Shown here piece after piece: positions 1 to 9,537 of a stretch of DNA of 64,000 bases. Source of the stretch: Micromonospora sp. CB01531 (lineage in GTDB: Bacteria; Actinomycetota; Actinomycetes; Mycobacteriales; Micromonosporaceae); the NCBI RefSeq assembly GCF_001905095.1, contig NZ_LWLS01000024.1, positions 1 through 64,000 of the forward strand, read 5' to 3'. Numbering within the stretch: position 1 is the first letter of the stretch; each line of letters opens with the position of its first letter. The position numbers and the translations under genes are program-made. The notes under the pieces are model-generated. The model searched no databases, was not told the origin of the DNA, and was given only the letters and a program-made list of their open reading frames with translations.

Positions 1-200
1 CACTTCACGGATTTCCCAACGGAGTCCTGAAGGCGGGAGATTCCCGAGGTTGATCGGCGTTTACGCTGCGATCAGTTCGGGTGGTTGGCGCTTCGCAGAC
101 CGCCCATCGGCGAGGTCTCCACGCCCTGTTACCGCCAGCCCGGCGGCGAGTATGTTCTTGGCCGTGTTCACGTCGGCGTGGTCCTGGTGCCCGCAGGCGA
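1..200 (-). ncRNA. Candidate omega (reRNA) scaffold at the 3' end of tnpB
   Basis: In this family the guide RNA scaffold overlaps the 3' end of tnpB and runs to the element's right end. Just past the tnpB stop, read on the minus strand, lies the block CTCCCGCCTTCAGG (about 25-40), which resembles the conserved hairpin at the right end of many IS605-type elements. The second arm of that hairpin is not well preserved here. If the end lies at that block, the guide would be encoded by roughly bases 1-25 or run off the window. The boundaries are inferred. Confidence 0.3.
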
Positions 201-1215
201 CGCATCGGAAGACCGCTTGGCTCTTGCGGGACTCCGGAGCGACATGCTTGCAGGCGTTGCAGGTCTGCGACGTGTATGCGGGGTTGACCTTCTCGATCTT
301 TGCTCCGTGGTAGCGGGCGGCATGCTCCAGCTTCAGCAGGAACCCACCCCAACCCTTGGACAGGATGGCCCGATTCAGGCCAGCCTTCTGACGCACGTTA
401 CGGCCAGGCTGCTCAACGGTTCCCTTGGCACTTGCGGTCATGTTCTTGATCCGCAGACCCTCGACAGCGACCAAGCCGTGCTCGCGAACAAGCCGCACGG
501 CGGTCTGCGCGGCGAAGTCCCTCCGCCGGGCTCGTATCCGCGCATTCAGCCGGCCGAGTTGCGCGCGTGTAGCGTCCCGCCGCTTCGACCCACGGTTACG
601 ATCGTGAACGCGCAGCGACCGCGACAGGCGTTGCTGCAACCGCTTGAGCCTGGCCGCCTCGCCGGGAGTTACGAACTCCTGGTCATCCAGACCCCCATCA
701 GAGGTGGCCAGTGCGACCGCCACACCACGATCCACGCCGACCGGCGGTCTACCGTTCGGAGCCGCCTTGGTCACGCCGTCTTCGACGCAGAACGAGATGT
801 ACCAGCGCCCGCCGTCACGGGAGACCGTGGCGTTACGGAGGACACCGCCGAGCGGCCTGGACCACCGGAACCTGACCAGCCCGAACTTCGGTAGCCGCAC
901 CTCACCCCACCGACGGCTGACCCGCCGCACAGCAATCTGGCTACGGTCGGGGAACCGGAACGACGGCGCGGTGCGCGCCTTGGACCGCCAGCGCACCTTC
1001 CACGTGCCATGCGCCTTGCACGCGTGGTCCAGGTCCCGCAACGTCTGCTGCAATGTGTGCGACGGTGCATCGGCCAGCCACGCACAGTCCGGGTCCTTCT
1101 TCGCTTCGGCCACCTGCCGGGCCTGCTCGTTGTAGCCGACGAACCCGCCACGGCGGCGGTACATACGGCGTTGCTCCAACGCTGTATTCCACACCGCCCG
1201 GCACACCGCACCCAC
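61..1215 (-). CDS. tnpB: TnpB-family RNA-guided endonuclease, N-terminus cut off by an in-frame amber codon
   Basis: The 384-residue frame from the GTG at 1213-1215 has the TnpB/OrfB RuvC core: aspartate in GVDRGV (D162), glutamate in AVEGL (E252) and aspartate in HADVNTAKN (D348). A zinc-ribbon lies between the last two (C319, C322, C338, C341). In the IS200/IS605 and IS607 families TnpB cuts DNA guided by an RNA made from the element's end. Upstream in the same frame, 1219-1278 encodes about 20 residues that look like a normal TnpB N-terminus (GRRYLLAFTDEQAAYAE), separated from the rest by TAG at 1216-1218. So the ancestral gene is about 61-1278 and now carries a nonsense mutation; the listed frame could still start at the GTG right after the stop, with only a weak GGAG nearby. 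No TnpA transposase gene is in the window. Confidence 0.8.
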   Translation of the reverse strand: MGAVCRAVWNTALEQRRMYRRRGGFVGYNEQARQVAEAKKDPDCAWLADAPSHTLQQTLRDLDHACKAHGTWKVRWRSKARTAPSFRFPDRSQIAVRRVSRRWGEVRLPKFGLVRFRWSRPLGGVLRNATVSRDGGRWYISFCVEDGVTKAAPNGRPPVGVDRGVAVALATSDGGLDDQEFVTPGEAARLKRLQQRLSRSLRVHDRNRGSKRRDATRAQLGRLNARIRARRRDFAAQTAVRLVREHGLVAVEGLRIKNMTASAKGTVEQPGRNVRQKAGLNRAILSKGWGGFLLKLEHAARYHGAKIEKVNPAYTSQTCNACKHVAPESRKSQAVFRCVACGHQDHADVNTAKNILAAGLAVTGRGDLADGRSAKRQPPELIAA

Positions 1216-1278
1216 CTACTCCGCGTACGCGGCCTGCTCATCAGTGAACGCCAGCAGATAACGGCGACCGGTCAACAC

Positions 1279-1560
1279 TCAGCGGCCCTTCTGTTGTTTG
1301 ACGCACCGCGTCACGGCGGCCAGCGAGAGCGGTCTGGGCATGATTGTCTGGGAGATTCGCAGGGTGGCGGATACGTAAGCAGTATAAGCTCTGCGCTGGC
1401 TACGGTCCGTCCACAGTCGATGGGCTAGCCCCGTGGATCAAGCCGGGGCCTGGGCGCTACGGACTTTGATCACCTATGGTCGGCGTAGGCACCAGGCGAT
1501 GTCCTTGAGTCGGCGGATGCCGCCCCCGGTACCCCCCGGTACGAACAGCGCAAACAGCAG
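1279..1560. other. Intergenic region between tnpB and the protease terminator
   Basis: No convincing gene. It probably holds the promoter and left flank of the tnpB element. A short hairpin, GCCCCG (1428-1433) and CGGGGC (1444-1449), could be a subterminal structure of the element or a weak terminator. I cannot place the left boundary. Confidence 0.4.
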
Positions 1561-1594
1561 GACGGGGCCCGGCGTCGGAACGCCGGACCCCGTC
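1561..1594 (-). terminator. Hairpin terminator of the S8 protease gene
   Basis: Arms of 15 bases (1561-1575 and 1580-1594) pair with one mismatch around a four-base loop, 17 bases beyond the protease stop. No U-run follows, as is common in high-GC actinobacteria. Confidence 0.7.
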
Positions 1595-1610
1595 GCTGGT
1601 GGTGCGGGTG

Positions 1611-3137
<1,527 letters not shown>

Positions 3138-3471
3138 ACAGACTCCCAGAGGGCCGATCCAGCCGAGCCCCACTGCCTGGCGGACAGGGGTCGGCGGAAA
3201 ACGAGCAGGCTGCTCGCTTTCGAGGGATCAGCGTAGGGAGTTGCTGTGGTGTTACACACAGCCGAACGGACGAACAACAACCGTCAGACGGCGGCCCACG
3301 GGTGGGACTCGACCGCGTGTCAACCCTGGTGAGCTGCGCCCTTGCCCACGCATCCAAGAACTCCTACAGTTACGGCCGCGAATTGCTGATGTTGCTAAGC
3401 GTGACGGGGGACGCCATGCTCGAGCTGCACACTCTCCTGCCAACTCACCTTCCGGCCCGATTCCACCGCTC
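3138..3471. promoter_or_regulatory. Divergent promoter region of the protease and SARP genes
   Basis: This 334-base gap separates the leftward protease from the rightward SARP gene and must hold both promoters. I see no convincing small gene and no clear SARP-type direct heptamer repeats. The stretch 3230-3290 is less GC-rich than its surroundings. Confidence 0.4.
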
Positions 3472-4530
3472 ATGAGGTTCCGGCTCCTGGGACCGCTCAC
3501 CGTAGGCTCGGAGGACAGCCCGCTCGACATCCGCGGCAACCGGTTGCGCGCGGTGCTCGCGCTGCTGCTGATCAACAGCGGCGCGGTGGTTCCGATGGAC
3601 GACATCATCAAGGCGGTCTGGGGCGAGACTCCGCCACGGACCGTGCGGACCCAGGTGCAGGTGCAGATCTCGACGCTGCGGGCCCTGTTCCAGAGCATCG
3701 AGGGTGTCAAGATAAGCACCCATCCAGCCGGCTACTCGCTGCACGCGCCGCCTGGCGAGATCGACGTTCTGGTCTTCGACCAGCTCGTGCAGCGCGGTCG
3801 GGCGTTGAGCGCGGGCCGCCAGCTCGACGCGGCCGCGGCACTGTTCCGCGAAGCGCTCGAGCTGTACCACGGGCCGCCGTTGTGCAACGTCGATGCGCCG
3901 TTCGCTCAGCTCGCCGGGGTCCGCCTGCAGGAGCGGCGGCTGGACGTGCTCGGTGAGTTGTTCGGACTGGAGCTGCGCCTCGGGCGGCACCAGGAAATCG
4001 TTCCGACGTTGACCGAGCTGGTCGCGGAGCATCCGTTGCGGGAGACGTTCTGGCGGCATCTGGTGGTGGCACTGCACGGTGCGGGCCGCCGGGGCGAGGC
4101 GATCGCCACCTACCACCAGGTTCGCCGGCTCCTTCGCGAGGAGCTCGGCTTGGACCCGGGCCGGGAACTGGTGGCGGCGTACCGCGACCTGCTGGAGGAA
4201 GAGCCGACCGCGCCGTCAACGGTCGACCGGGAGGCGCTGGCGGCGACGCTGGACTGTCTGCGGCTGACCGAACAGTTGCTGCGGGACCTACGCCGCCAGC
4301 TTGAGGCGCTGAGCCTCTCACTGGCCGGACCGGCTGATGGCTGTCGTGGACCCGAAAGCCGGGCCCACGACAGCATGACCGCGGTGGCCGATGAGGATCA
4401 GACGACGTCGCAGTCGACAGTTATGGAGTGGGTCGAGCCGTCCCGGAGCAGGACCGAGAAGAGCTGCGGCCCAGAACAGTTCCGGTTGGCCAGGGTGCTG
4501 ACCTCGATCCGCCCGGTGGTCGGGTTGTAG
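3472..4530 (+). CDS. SARP/AfsR-type transcriptional regulator (winged helix plus BTAD)
   Basis: Regulator of the Streptomyces antibiotic regulatory protein type, 352 residues from the ATG at 3472. The first ~95 residues form an OmpR-like winged helix (MRFRLLGPLTV start; VWGETPPRTVRTQVQ region), followed by a bacterial transcriptional activation domain of TPR-like helices to about residue 245 (LREELGLDPGREL near its end). The remaining ~105 residues are low-complexity and lack the NB-ARC ATPase of full AfsR, so this is a small SARP. The last 133 bases overlap, tail to tail, the 3' end of the haloperoxidase-like gene. Targets are unknown; the secreted protease and haloperoxidase beside it are candidates. 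Confidence 0.85.
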   Translation: MRFRLLGPLTVGSEDSPLDIRGNRLRAVLALLLINSGAVVPMDDIIKAVWGETPPRTVRTQVQVQISTLRALFQSIEGVKISTHPAGYSLHAPPGEIDVLVFDQLVQRGRALSAGRQLDAAAALFREALELYHGPPLCNVDAPFAQLAGVRLQERRLDVLGELFGLELRLGRHQEIVPTLTELVAEHPLRETFWRHLVVALHGAGRRGEAIATYHQVRRLLREELGLDPGRELVAAYRDLLEEEPTAPSTVDREALAATLDCLRLTEQLLRDLRRQLEALSLSLAGPADGCRGPESRAHDSMTAVADEDQTTSQSTVMEWVEPSRSRTEKSCGPEQFRLARVLTSIRPVVGL

Positions 4531-6086
4531 ATCGGCGCCGAATTCACGGCGCCCCCGGGGTGGCCGTTCCATGACGTGCCGGTCACGGCGCCGGAGTCGG
4601 TCACGGGGTTACCGGCGGAGTCCTTGATGGCGAATCCGAAGGTGAAGCTCCGCGGCGGTGCGGCGTCGATGTAGTCGCCGATCTTGCTGCCGTTGAGGTA
4701 GAACCCGTCGAAGGTGTACGACGTGGTCGGGCGGAGGAAGTTCGCGGTGACGTAGTTCGCCATCGCGGTGCCCGACGACATCCCCGCGTCGGCGTCCCAC
4801 TGGTAGTGCACGCCGAGGTAGACCCGGCTGCGGGCGTTTTCCGTGGCAGCGGAGCTGAAGGTGGCGAAGGTCCGGGTAACCCCTGGCGCGTGCGGATCCT
4901 GGGTGGTGACGGTGAACCTGAACGCGTCAGTGTTGAAGAAGCCCGTCATCGCGCTCGCCCACGCCGCGGCGAACGTGGCGTGCCCGGAGGTGTAGGCCGG
5001 GAACGGCGGGGAGAAGTTCACCCCCTTGTCGTCGGCCGAGAGTGGCTTCCAGTTGGCGTCGGTTTTGGTCGCGGGGTTGCCGTCGGTGTCCGCGAGCTGG
5101 ATCGCGCTCTCCGGCCGCCACAGGGCGATCGGGGTCTGGTACTTCGCGTCCCACGCCACGATCCCCGCGTCGGCTAGCGCGATCGCCACCAGGGCGAAGA
5201 GCCGAGCGTTCCCGGCCTGGGTCAGCTTCGCCGACTTCGCCACGATCTGGGTGTGGGCGAAGAGCTGGCCTGGCGGCTTGTACGTGAGCTTGTCTAGATC
5301 ATTGGCCCAGAACCAGGCGGCCTGCGTCTGGTCGGCAGTGCGAGACGTGCTGTTGTACCGGCCGAGGTCCTTCACCTCGTTGACCTGCGCCGCGTAATCG
5401 GGGCTGGCGAGCAGTTTGGCCATGTCCGAGTAGCCCGCCGGCAAGCCTGGCCGGAACTGGGCGCCGGAGGTCATCGCGAACGGCTTGACCAGGCCCCAAC
5501 TGGGCGTGGCGGCGGCGCCGGAGCCGGTCGGCCGCCACACTCCCGGGGTGTCGCTGAACGGGAACGTCGAGTTGTCCGGCGACCCGTCGTCGGTCCGGAA
5601 ACTGATCATCGCCTGTGCGCTCGCCGAGCCGATCCGCTGACCGTCGGTCCGGGCCGGCGAACCGGCCGTCCCCTCCTGCGCGGTGGACAGGTCGGCGTCG
5701 AAGTTGACGCCCGGGTACACGCTGCGCAGCGTGTCGTAAGCGGCATAGTCGATGGCGGTGGCCATGTCCGGCACAACGCCGGGCGTGGGCGAGACCTTGA
5801 CCCGGTACGGCTGACCGATGCACTGGGCGTCGCCGGCCGCGCAGAGAGCCGAGTTGGCCGCGTCGTAGATGGCGCCGTGCAGCATGGCGCCGGCGCGGGC
5901 CAGCGGCCCCGGCGCTCCGCCGAGCTGGCGGTACGTGCGCACCAGGACATCGTTCCAGTAGAGGACGTGATCATTGGGTGCGGCGGCGTGCGCCGCAGTG
6001 GTCGGGAGCACGACGGCACCGGTGCTGAGGGCTGCGGTGGTCAGCGCCACGGCGCCCCACCGTCTGGTTGAGCTGAACCTGCCCAT
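4398..6086 (-). CDS. Secreted vanadium-dependent haloperoxidase-like protein (PAP2 superfamily)
   Basis: A 562-residue exported protein; residues 1-36 form a signal peptide ending AHAAA. It carries the vanadate/phosphate-binding signature of the PAP2/haloperoxidase superfamily: K315 and R324 in KYQTPIALWRP, S367-G368-H369 in AYTSGHATF, and R421 with H427 in RSRVYLGVHYQWDA. These match the six-residue vanadate pocket of vanadium haloperoxidases, and the spacing suits the bacterial VCPO-like secondary family. Sequence alone does not tell haloperoxidase from acid phosphatase activity. About 100 residues after the catalytic core form an extra C-terminal region. It is convergent with the SARP gene and overlaps it by 133 bases. 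Confidence 0.85.
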   Translation of the reverse strand: MGRFSSTRRWGAVALTTAALSTGAVVLPTTAAHAAAPNDHVLYWNDVLVRTYRQLGGAPGPLARAGAMLHGAIYDAANSALCAAGDAQCIGQPYRVKVSPTPGVVPDMATAIDYAAYDTLRSVYPGVNFDADLSTAQEGTAGSPARTDGQRIGSASAQAMISFRTDDGSPDNSTFPFSDTPGVWRPTGSGAAATPSWGLVKPFAMTSGAQFRPGLPAGYSDMAKLLASPDYAAQVNEVKDLGRYNSTSRTADQTQAAWFWANDLDKLTYKPPGQLFAHTQIVAKSAKLTQAGNARLFALVAIALADAGIVAWDAKYQTPIALWRPESAIQLADTDGNPATKTDANWKPLSADDKGVNFSPPFPAYTSGHATFAAAWASAMTGFFNTDAFRFTVTTQDPHAPGVTRTFATFSSAATENARSRVYLGVHYQWDADAGMSSGTAMANYVTANFLRPTTSYTFDGFYLNGSKIGDYIDAAPPRSFTFGFAIKDSAGNPVTDSGAVTGTSWNGHPGGAVNSAPIYNPTTGRIEVSTLANRNCSGPQLFSVLLRDGSTHSITVDCDVV

Positions 6087-6263
6087 GGAACTCCTTGGCG
6101 AGAGACCCGGAACGGGCGGCGGGGATGTCCCGCGCCCGTCGCGAGCCTGGGCCAGCTCGCTATCGCCCGGCTACGGTCCCGCTACGGACCGGCCATGTAG
6201 GACAGGCCGGGTGCAAAGCTCGATCGCAGCCGGCAGTCGCGGTCGCCGGAAGGGCAGGAGCAA

Positions 6264-7019
6264 TCAAGTTGGCCCACTGTCCAGCCCGTTGCTGGTCCCT
6301 GGGTCGGCAGAGCCGCGTTCCGGCTGCCTGGCCTGCCGGTGCAGATGGGTGACGTCGTTGAACATCTCCGGGGCGAGCCGCCCCGCGGCGTCGACGGACC
6401 AGCCGGTGACCGAGCAGTTGGCGATCGAGTAGTCCCGGGTCAGCCGCCTCAGCTCGTCCTCGGTGAGCCCCTCGATCAAGTAGCGGAGCACGAAAACCAG
6501 GGCGTCGTGGCCGAAGAGCAGCACCCGCCGGCCCTCGTGGTCGCGGCGCAGGTCACCGAGGAGGGCGCGCAGCCGAAGCGCCACGTCGGGCCAGGACTCG
6601 CCGCCGGGGGGCCGGTAGTAGAAGGTGCCGAGGCGGGCCCGGCGTTCCGCCTCCGCCGGATACCGCTGCCGCACCCCGTGTTGGGTCAGGCCGTCGAGGA
6701 TGCCCTGTTCCCGGTCGCGCAGCCGCTCGTCCCGGCTGACCGGGATGCCCGTGCCGGCCAGCGCCAGCTCGGCCGTCTGCACCGCCCGCAGGTACGGCGA
6801 CACCACCACCACATCGGGCCGGCGCGCCCCCGGCAGCCCGGCGAGCCAGCGGCCGGTGGCGTGGGCCTGCTCCCGCCCGGTCGGCGACAGCGGCACATCC
6901 GCGTCGCGGTGCTGGGTGAGGCCGGTCAGCTCAGCGCCGGCCGCCTCCGCCCGGCTCGCCGCGACGTTCGCCGTGCTCTCGCCGTGCCGGACGATCCACA
7001 GCGCCGCCAGGTCCGCCAT
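6264..7019 (-). CDS. Histidine phosphatase / phosphoglycerate-mutase-family protein
   Basis: A 251-residue cytosolic enzyme of the histidine phosphatase superfamily. The N-terminus carries the RHGE motif (R11-H12-G13-E14), where H12 would be the phospho-acceptor; the second catalytic histidine lies in LLFGHD (H171). The acid region RDREQGILDG around residue 104 is also typical. I chose the ATG at 7017-7019 because it places RHGE close to the N-terminus as in the family. The substrate is unknown: such enzymes dephosphorylate sugar phosphates, nucleotides or proteins. Confidence 0.88.
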   Translation of the reverse strand: MADLAALWIVRHGESTANVAASRAEAAGAELTGLTQHRDADVPLSPTGREQAHATGRWLAGLPGARRPDVVVVSPYLRAVQTAELALAGTGIPVSRDERLRDREQGILDGLTQHGVRQRYPAEAERRARLGTFYYRPPGGESWPDVALRLRALLGDLRRDHEGRRVLLFGHDALVFVLRYLIEGLTEDELRRLTRDYSIANCSVTGWSVDAAGRLAPEMFNDVTHLHRQARQPERGSADPGTSNGLDSGPT

Positions 7020-7154
7020 GCGGCCTCCGGTACCCGGGCCCGGCGGGCGTAACCGTGCCGGCCGTCGGGCGGCCCTCGGCCGGGTGGGGCGTGAACCGGC
7101 CGCAGGCGGGTAAGCGCTGGCGCCACCGGAAGCCGAGACATGGGGAGGTATGTC

Positions 7155-7397
7155 GTGGCCACGACCATGACCAAAGAACAGATGAGCCCGGTACGGGACA
7201 AGAACTACGACCTGATCCACACGGTGCAGATGTCGCTGGAGAACATCTACCGGATGGACACGTACATCGCCGACGCGGACAAGCGCGGCGACACGGAGCT
7301 CGCCAACTGGTTCCGCAAGATCCAGGAGAACAACCGCAAGGCCGGTGACCAGGGCAAGCAGATGCTCATGACGCGTATGCAGCAGGAAGGGCGCTGA
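7155..7397 (+). CDS. Small helical protein of unknown function
   Basis: An 80-residue protein starting at the GTG at 7155, which has a strong GGGGAGGT ribosome binding site at 7142-7149; an ATG at 7140 lies before that site and is less likely. The sequence is charged and predicted to be all-helical (IHTVQMSLENIYRMDTYIADAD, then a second helix to the end), without membrane segments or cysteines. It resembles a short coiled or four-helix-type bundle subunit. No function can be assigned from sequence. Confidence 0.7.
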   Translation: MATTMTKEQMSPVRDKNYDLIHTVQMSLENIYRMDTYIADADKRGDTELANWFRKIQENNRKAGDQGKQMLMTRMQQEGR

Positions 7398-7563
7398 GCG
7401 CCGGCGTGGCCGGGGCCGGACGGACGCCGCCCGGTCCCGGCAGCCGCGACGCTGGCGCTTCCCGAATGGTGCCGCTCGACTGACCGCTGTCGCGAACGGG
7501 GCAGCGGGCACGCCCATCGGTGGAGCAGAATGTCCCGTCCGACACGACGGGATGGAGCCATCG

Positions 7564-7890
7564 ATGACGGTCCTCAAGGGTCTGCGGGAAGCCCTGGTGC
7601 TGCTGGTGATCGCGCTGGCGGTGGTCGCGGTCGCCGCCGGCGTCTGGGTGGCGGTGTCCGGCGGCGAGTTCGTCGCCCGGTTCGGTATCGCCCTGGTCGT
7701 CGTCGGGGCGCTGCTCGGTGTCACCGGCGACCTCACCCTCAGCCGGGTCGGCATGCTCGGGGCCCGGGCCGCCTTCGGGCTCGCACCCGAGCAGGAGACC
7801 GCGGGCGGTGGCCGGGTCCTCACCGGTGTCGGGATCTTCCTGTTCGTCGGACTGCCGCTCGTCGTCGTGGGCATCACGCTGATCTCCTGA
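7564..7890 (+). CDS. Small membrane protein
   Basis: About 108 residues with three hydrophobic segments: near residues 8-30 (EALVLLVIALAVVAVAAGV), 39-55, and 88-107 at the C-terminus (IFLFVGLPLVVVGITLIS). I prefer the ATG at 7564, preceded by GGAG at 7554-7557, over the ATG at 7552. No enzymatic motif is visible. It stands alone between the small helical protein and the polymerase-domain gene. Confidence 0.65.
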   Translation: MTVLKGLREALVLLVIALAVVAVAAGVWVAVSGGEFVARFGIALVVVGALLGVTGDLTLSRVGMLGARAAFGLAPEQETAGGGRVLTGVGIFLFVGLPLVVVGITLIS

Positions 7891-7947
7891 CCGGCCCGCT
7901 GCGCGGCGGGCGACCCCGGCGGCCCGTCGACCGCTACCGTGTGAGGC

Positions 7948-8922
7948 GTGGCGACCACGGCGGCCGAGGAGATCCGGGTAGGCGAGCGGGTGGTCCGCGT
8001 CTCCAGCCCCGACAAGCCGTACTTCCCGGAGCGCGGGCTGACCAAGCTTGACGTGGTCCGCTACTTCCTCGCCGTCGGCGACGGCATCCTGCGCGCCCTG
8101 CGCGACCGGCCCACCATGCTGGAGCGGTGGCCGCGCGGGGTGTTCGAGGGCGCGAAGATCGCCACCCGGCAGGACAATCGCGGCGACGCGTTCTACCAGA
8201 AGCGGCTACCCGCCGGGGCGCCGGACTGGGTGCGCACCGCGCACATCACCTTCCCCAGCGGCCGGACCGCCGACGAGGTGGCCCCGAGCGAGCTGGCCGT
8301 GGTGATCTGGGCGGTCAACCTGGGCACCCTGCGCTTCCATCCGTGGCCGGTGTCCGCCGGCGACGTGGAGCACCCCGACCAGCTCCGCATCGACCTCGAC
8401 CCGATGCCCGGGGTGGACTTCGCCCAGGTGGTCCCGGTCGCCCGCGAGGTGCGGGCGTTCCTCGACGAGCTGGGGCTGGTCGGCTACCCGAAGACCACCG
8501 GCGGTCGCGGCATCCACGTCTACCTGTCCATCGAGCCGCGGTGGAGCTTCGGCGAGTGCCGGCGGGCGGTGCTGGCACTGGGCCGGGAGATGCAGCGCCG
8601 GCTGCCCGACCTGGTGACCACCACCTGGTGGCGGGAGCAGCGGGACCGGCCGGTCTTCGTGGACTACAACCAGATGGCCCGCGATCACACCGTCACGTCG
8701 GCGTACTCGATACGGCCCACCCCGCAGGCGCTGGTCTCCGCCCCGCTGGACTGGTCGGAGCTGGACGACGCGCGGCCGGAGGACTTCGACGTGGTGAGCC
8801 TGCCAGCCCGGTTCGCCGAGCGTGGCGACCCGCACGCCGGGCTGGACGACCGCCGGTTCTCCCTGGAGCCGCTGCTGGAGCTGGCCGACCGGGAGGGCCT
8901 GGAGGCGCCGCCGGAACGCTGA
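7948..8922 (+). CDS. Stand-alone LigD-type polymerase domain (archaeo-eukaryotic primase fold)
   Basis: A 324-residue protein matching the polymerase/primase module of bacterial non-homologous end-joining ligase LigD. The metal-binding DLDP motif is present (D149 and D151 in RIDLDPMPG), as are the family landmarks VSSPDKPYFP near the N-terminus, TTGGRGIHVYL with its conserved histidine, and FVDYNQMARDHT near the C-terminus. It lacks the ligase and phosphoesterase domains of full LigD, and no ku gene is nearby. Such stand-alone PolDoms fill gaps with ribonucleotides in repair. The GTG start at 7948 gives the usual N-terminus. Confidence 0.9.
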   Translation: MATTAAEEIRVGERVVRVSSPDKPYFPERGLTKLDVVRYFLAVGDGILRALRDRPTMLERWPRGVFEGAKIATRQDNRGDAFYQKRLPAGAPDWVRTAHITFPSGRTADEVAPSELAVVIWAVNLGTLRFHPWPVSAGDVEHPDQLRIDLDPMPGVDFAQVVPVAREVRAFLDELGLVGYPKTTGGRGIHVYLSIEPRWSFGECRRAVLALGREMQRRLPDLVTTTWWREQRDRPVFVDYNQMARDHTVTSAYSIRPTPQALVSAPLDWSELDDARPEDFDVVSLPARFAERGDPHAGLDDRRFSLEPLLELADREGLEAPPER

Positions 8923-8925
8923 CGC

Positions 8926-9432
8926 CTACGGCCAGAGGCCCTGCGTCCCGTCGAACTCCTCGAAAACCAGCCAGGTGCGCGTCGACAGCACCCCGGCGAT
9001 GCTCTGCACCCGCTCCAGCACCACGTTCCGCAGCGTGGCGTTGTCCGGCGCCCGGACCAGGGCCAGCACGTCGTGCTCGCCGCTGAGCAGCGCCACGTGC
9101 TCGACGTAGCGCACCCGGGCCAGTTCCTCGGACACCTCCCGCCAGGTGTTCTGCTCGATGGTCAGCGCGATGTACGCCGACGTGCCCAGCCCGGCGGGTT
9201 CCGGCGCCACCCGGGCCCGGAAGCCGGTGATCACCCCGTCCCGGATCAGGCGCTCCACCCGGGCGTACGCGTTGGTGCGCGAGACGTGCACCCGTTCGGC
9301 CAGCGTGCGCATGGAGAGCCGGCCGTCGTCGACCAGTTCGCGCAGGATCCGCCGGTCCACCTCGTCGAGCGGCCCGGCCGAACGTCCCGTTCCGCCCGCC
9401 ACGCCCGGTGTCGGGTTGGTCTCCTGGCTCAT
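8926..9432 (-). CDS. Lrp/AsnC-family transcriptional regulator, probable controller of the dehydrogenase operon
   Basis: A 168-residue regulator. An AsnC-type helix-turn-helix (LDEVDRRILRELVDDGRLSM to VERLIRDGVITGF) is followed by a RAM/AsnC ligand-binding domain (SAYIALTIEQ to the C-terminus). The ATG at 9430-9432 has GGGAG six bases upstream. The gene is divergent from the branched-chain dehydrogenase operon; this arrangement fits a BkdR-like role sensing branched-chain amino acids or ketoacids, which is inference from position. The 105-base gap between them would hold the operator. Confidence 0.88.
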   Translation of the reverse strand: MSQETNPTPGVAGGTGRSAGPLDEVDRRILRELVDDGRLSMRTLAERVHVSRTNAYARVERLIRDGVITGFRARVAPEPAGLGTSAYIALTIEQNTWREVSEELARVRYVEHVALLSGEHDVLALVRAPDNATLRNVVLERVQSIAGVLSTRTWLVFEEFDGTQGLWP

Positions 9433-9537
9433 GAACCACTCCCAGTACTGCCATTCGTCCCGCATTCGACGGGCAACTTGAGTCAATCATCCGACGGCGT
9501 GAGCATAGGTCCACCACACGTCCAGGAGGTCCCCGCC

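Noticed and set aside
1428..1449. GCCCCG/CGGGGC hairpin considered as the exact left end of the tnpB element
   Set aside because: No matching right-end structure or target motif allows the boundary to be fixed.
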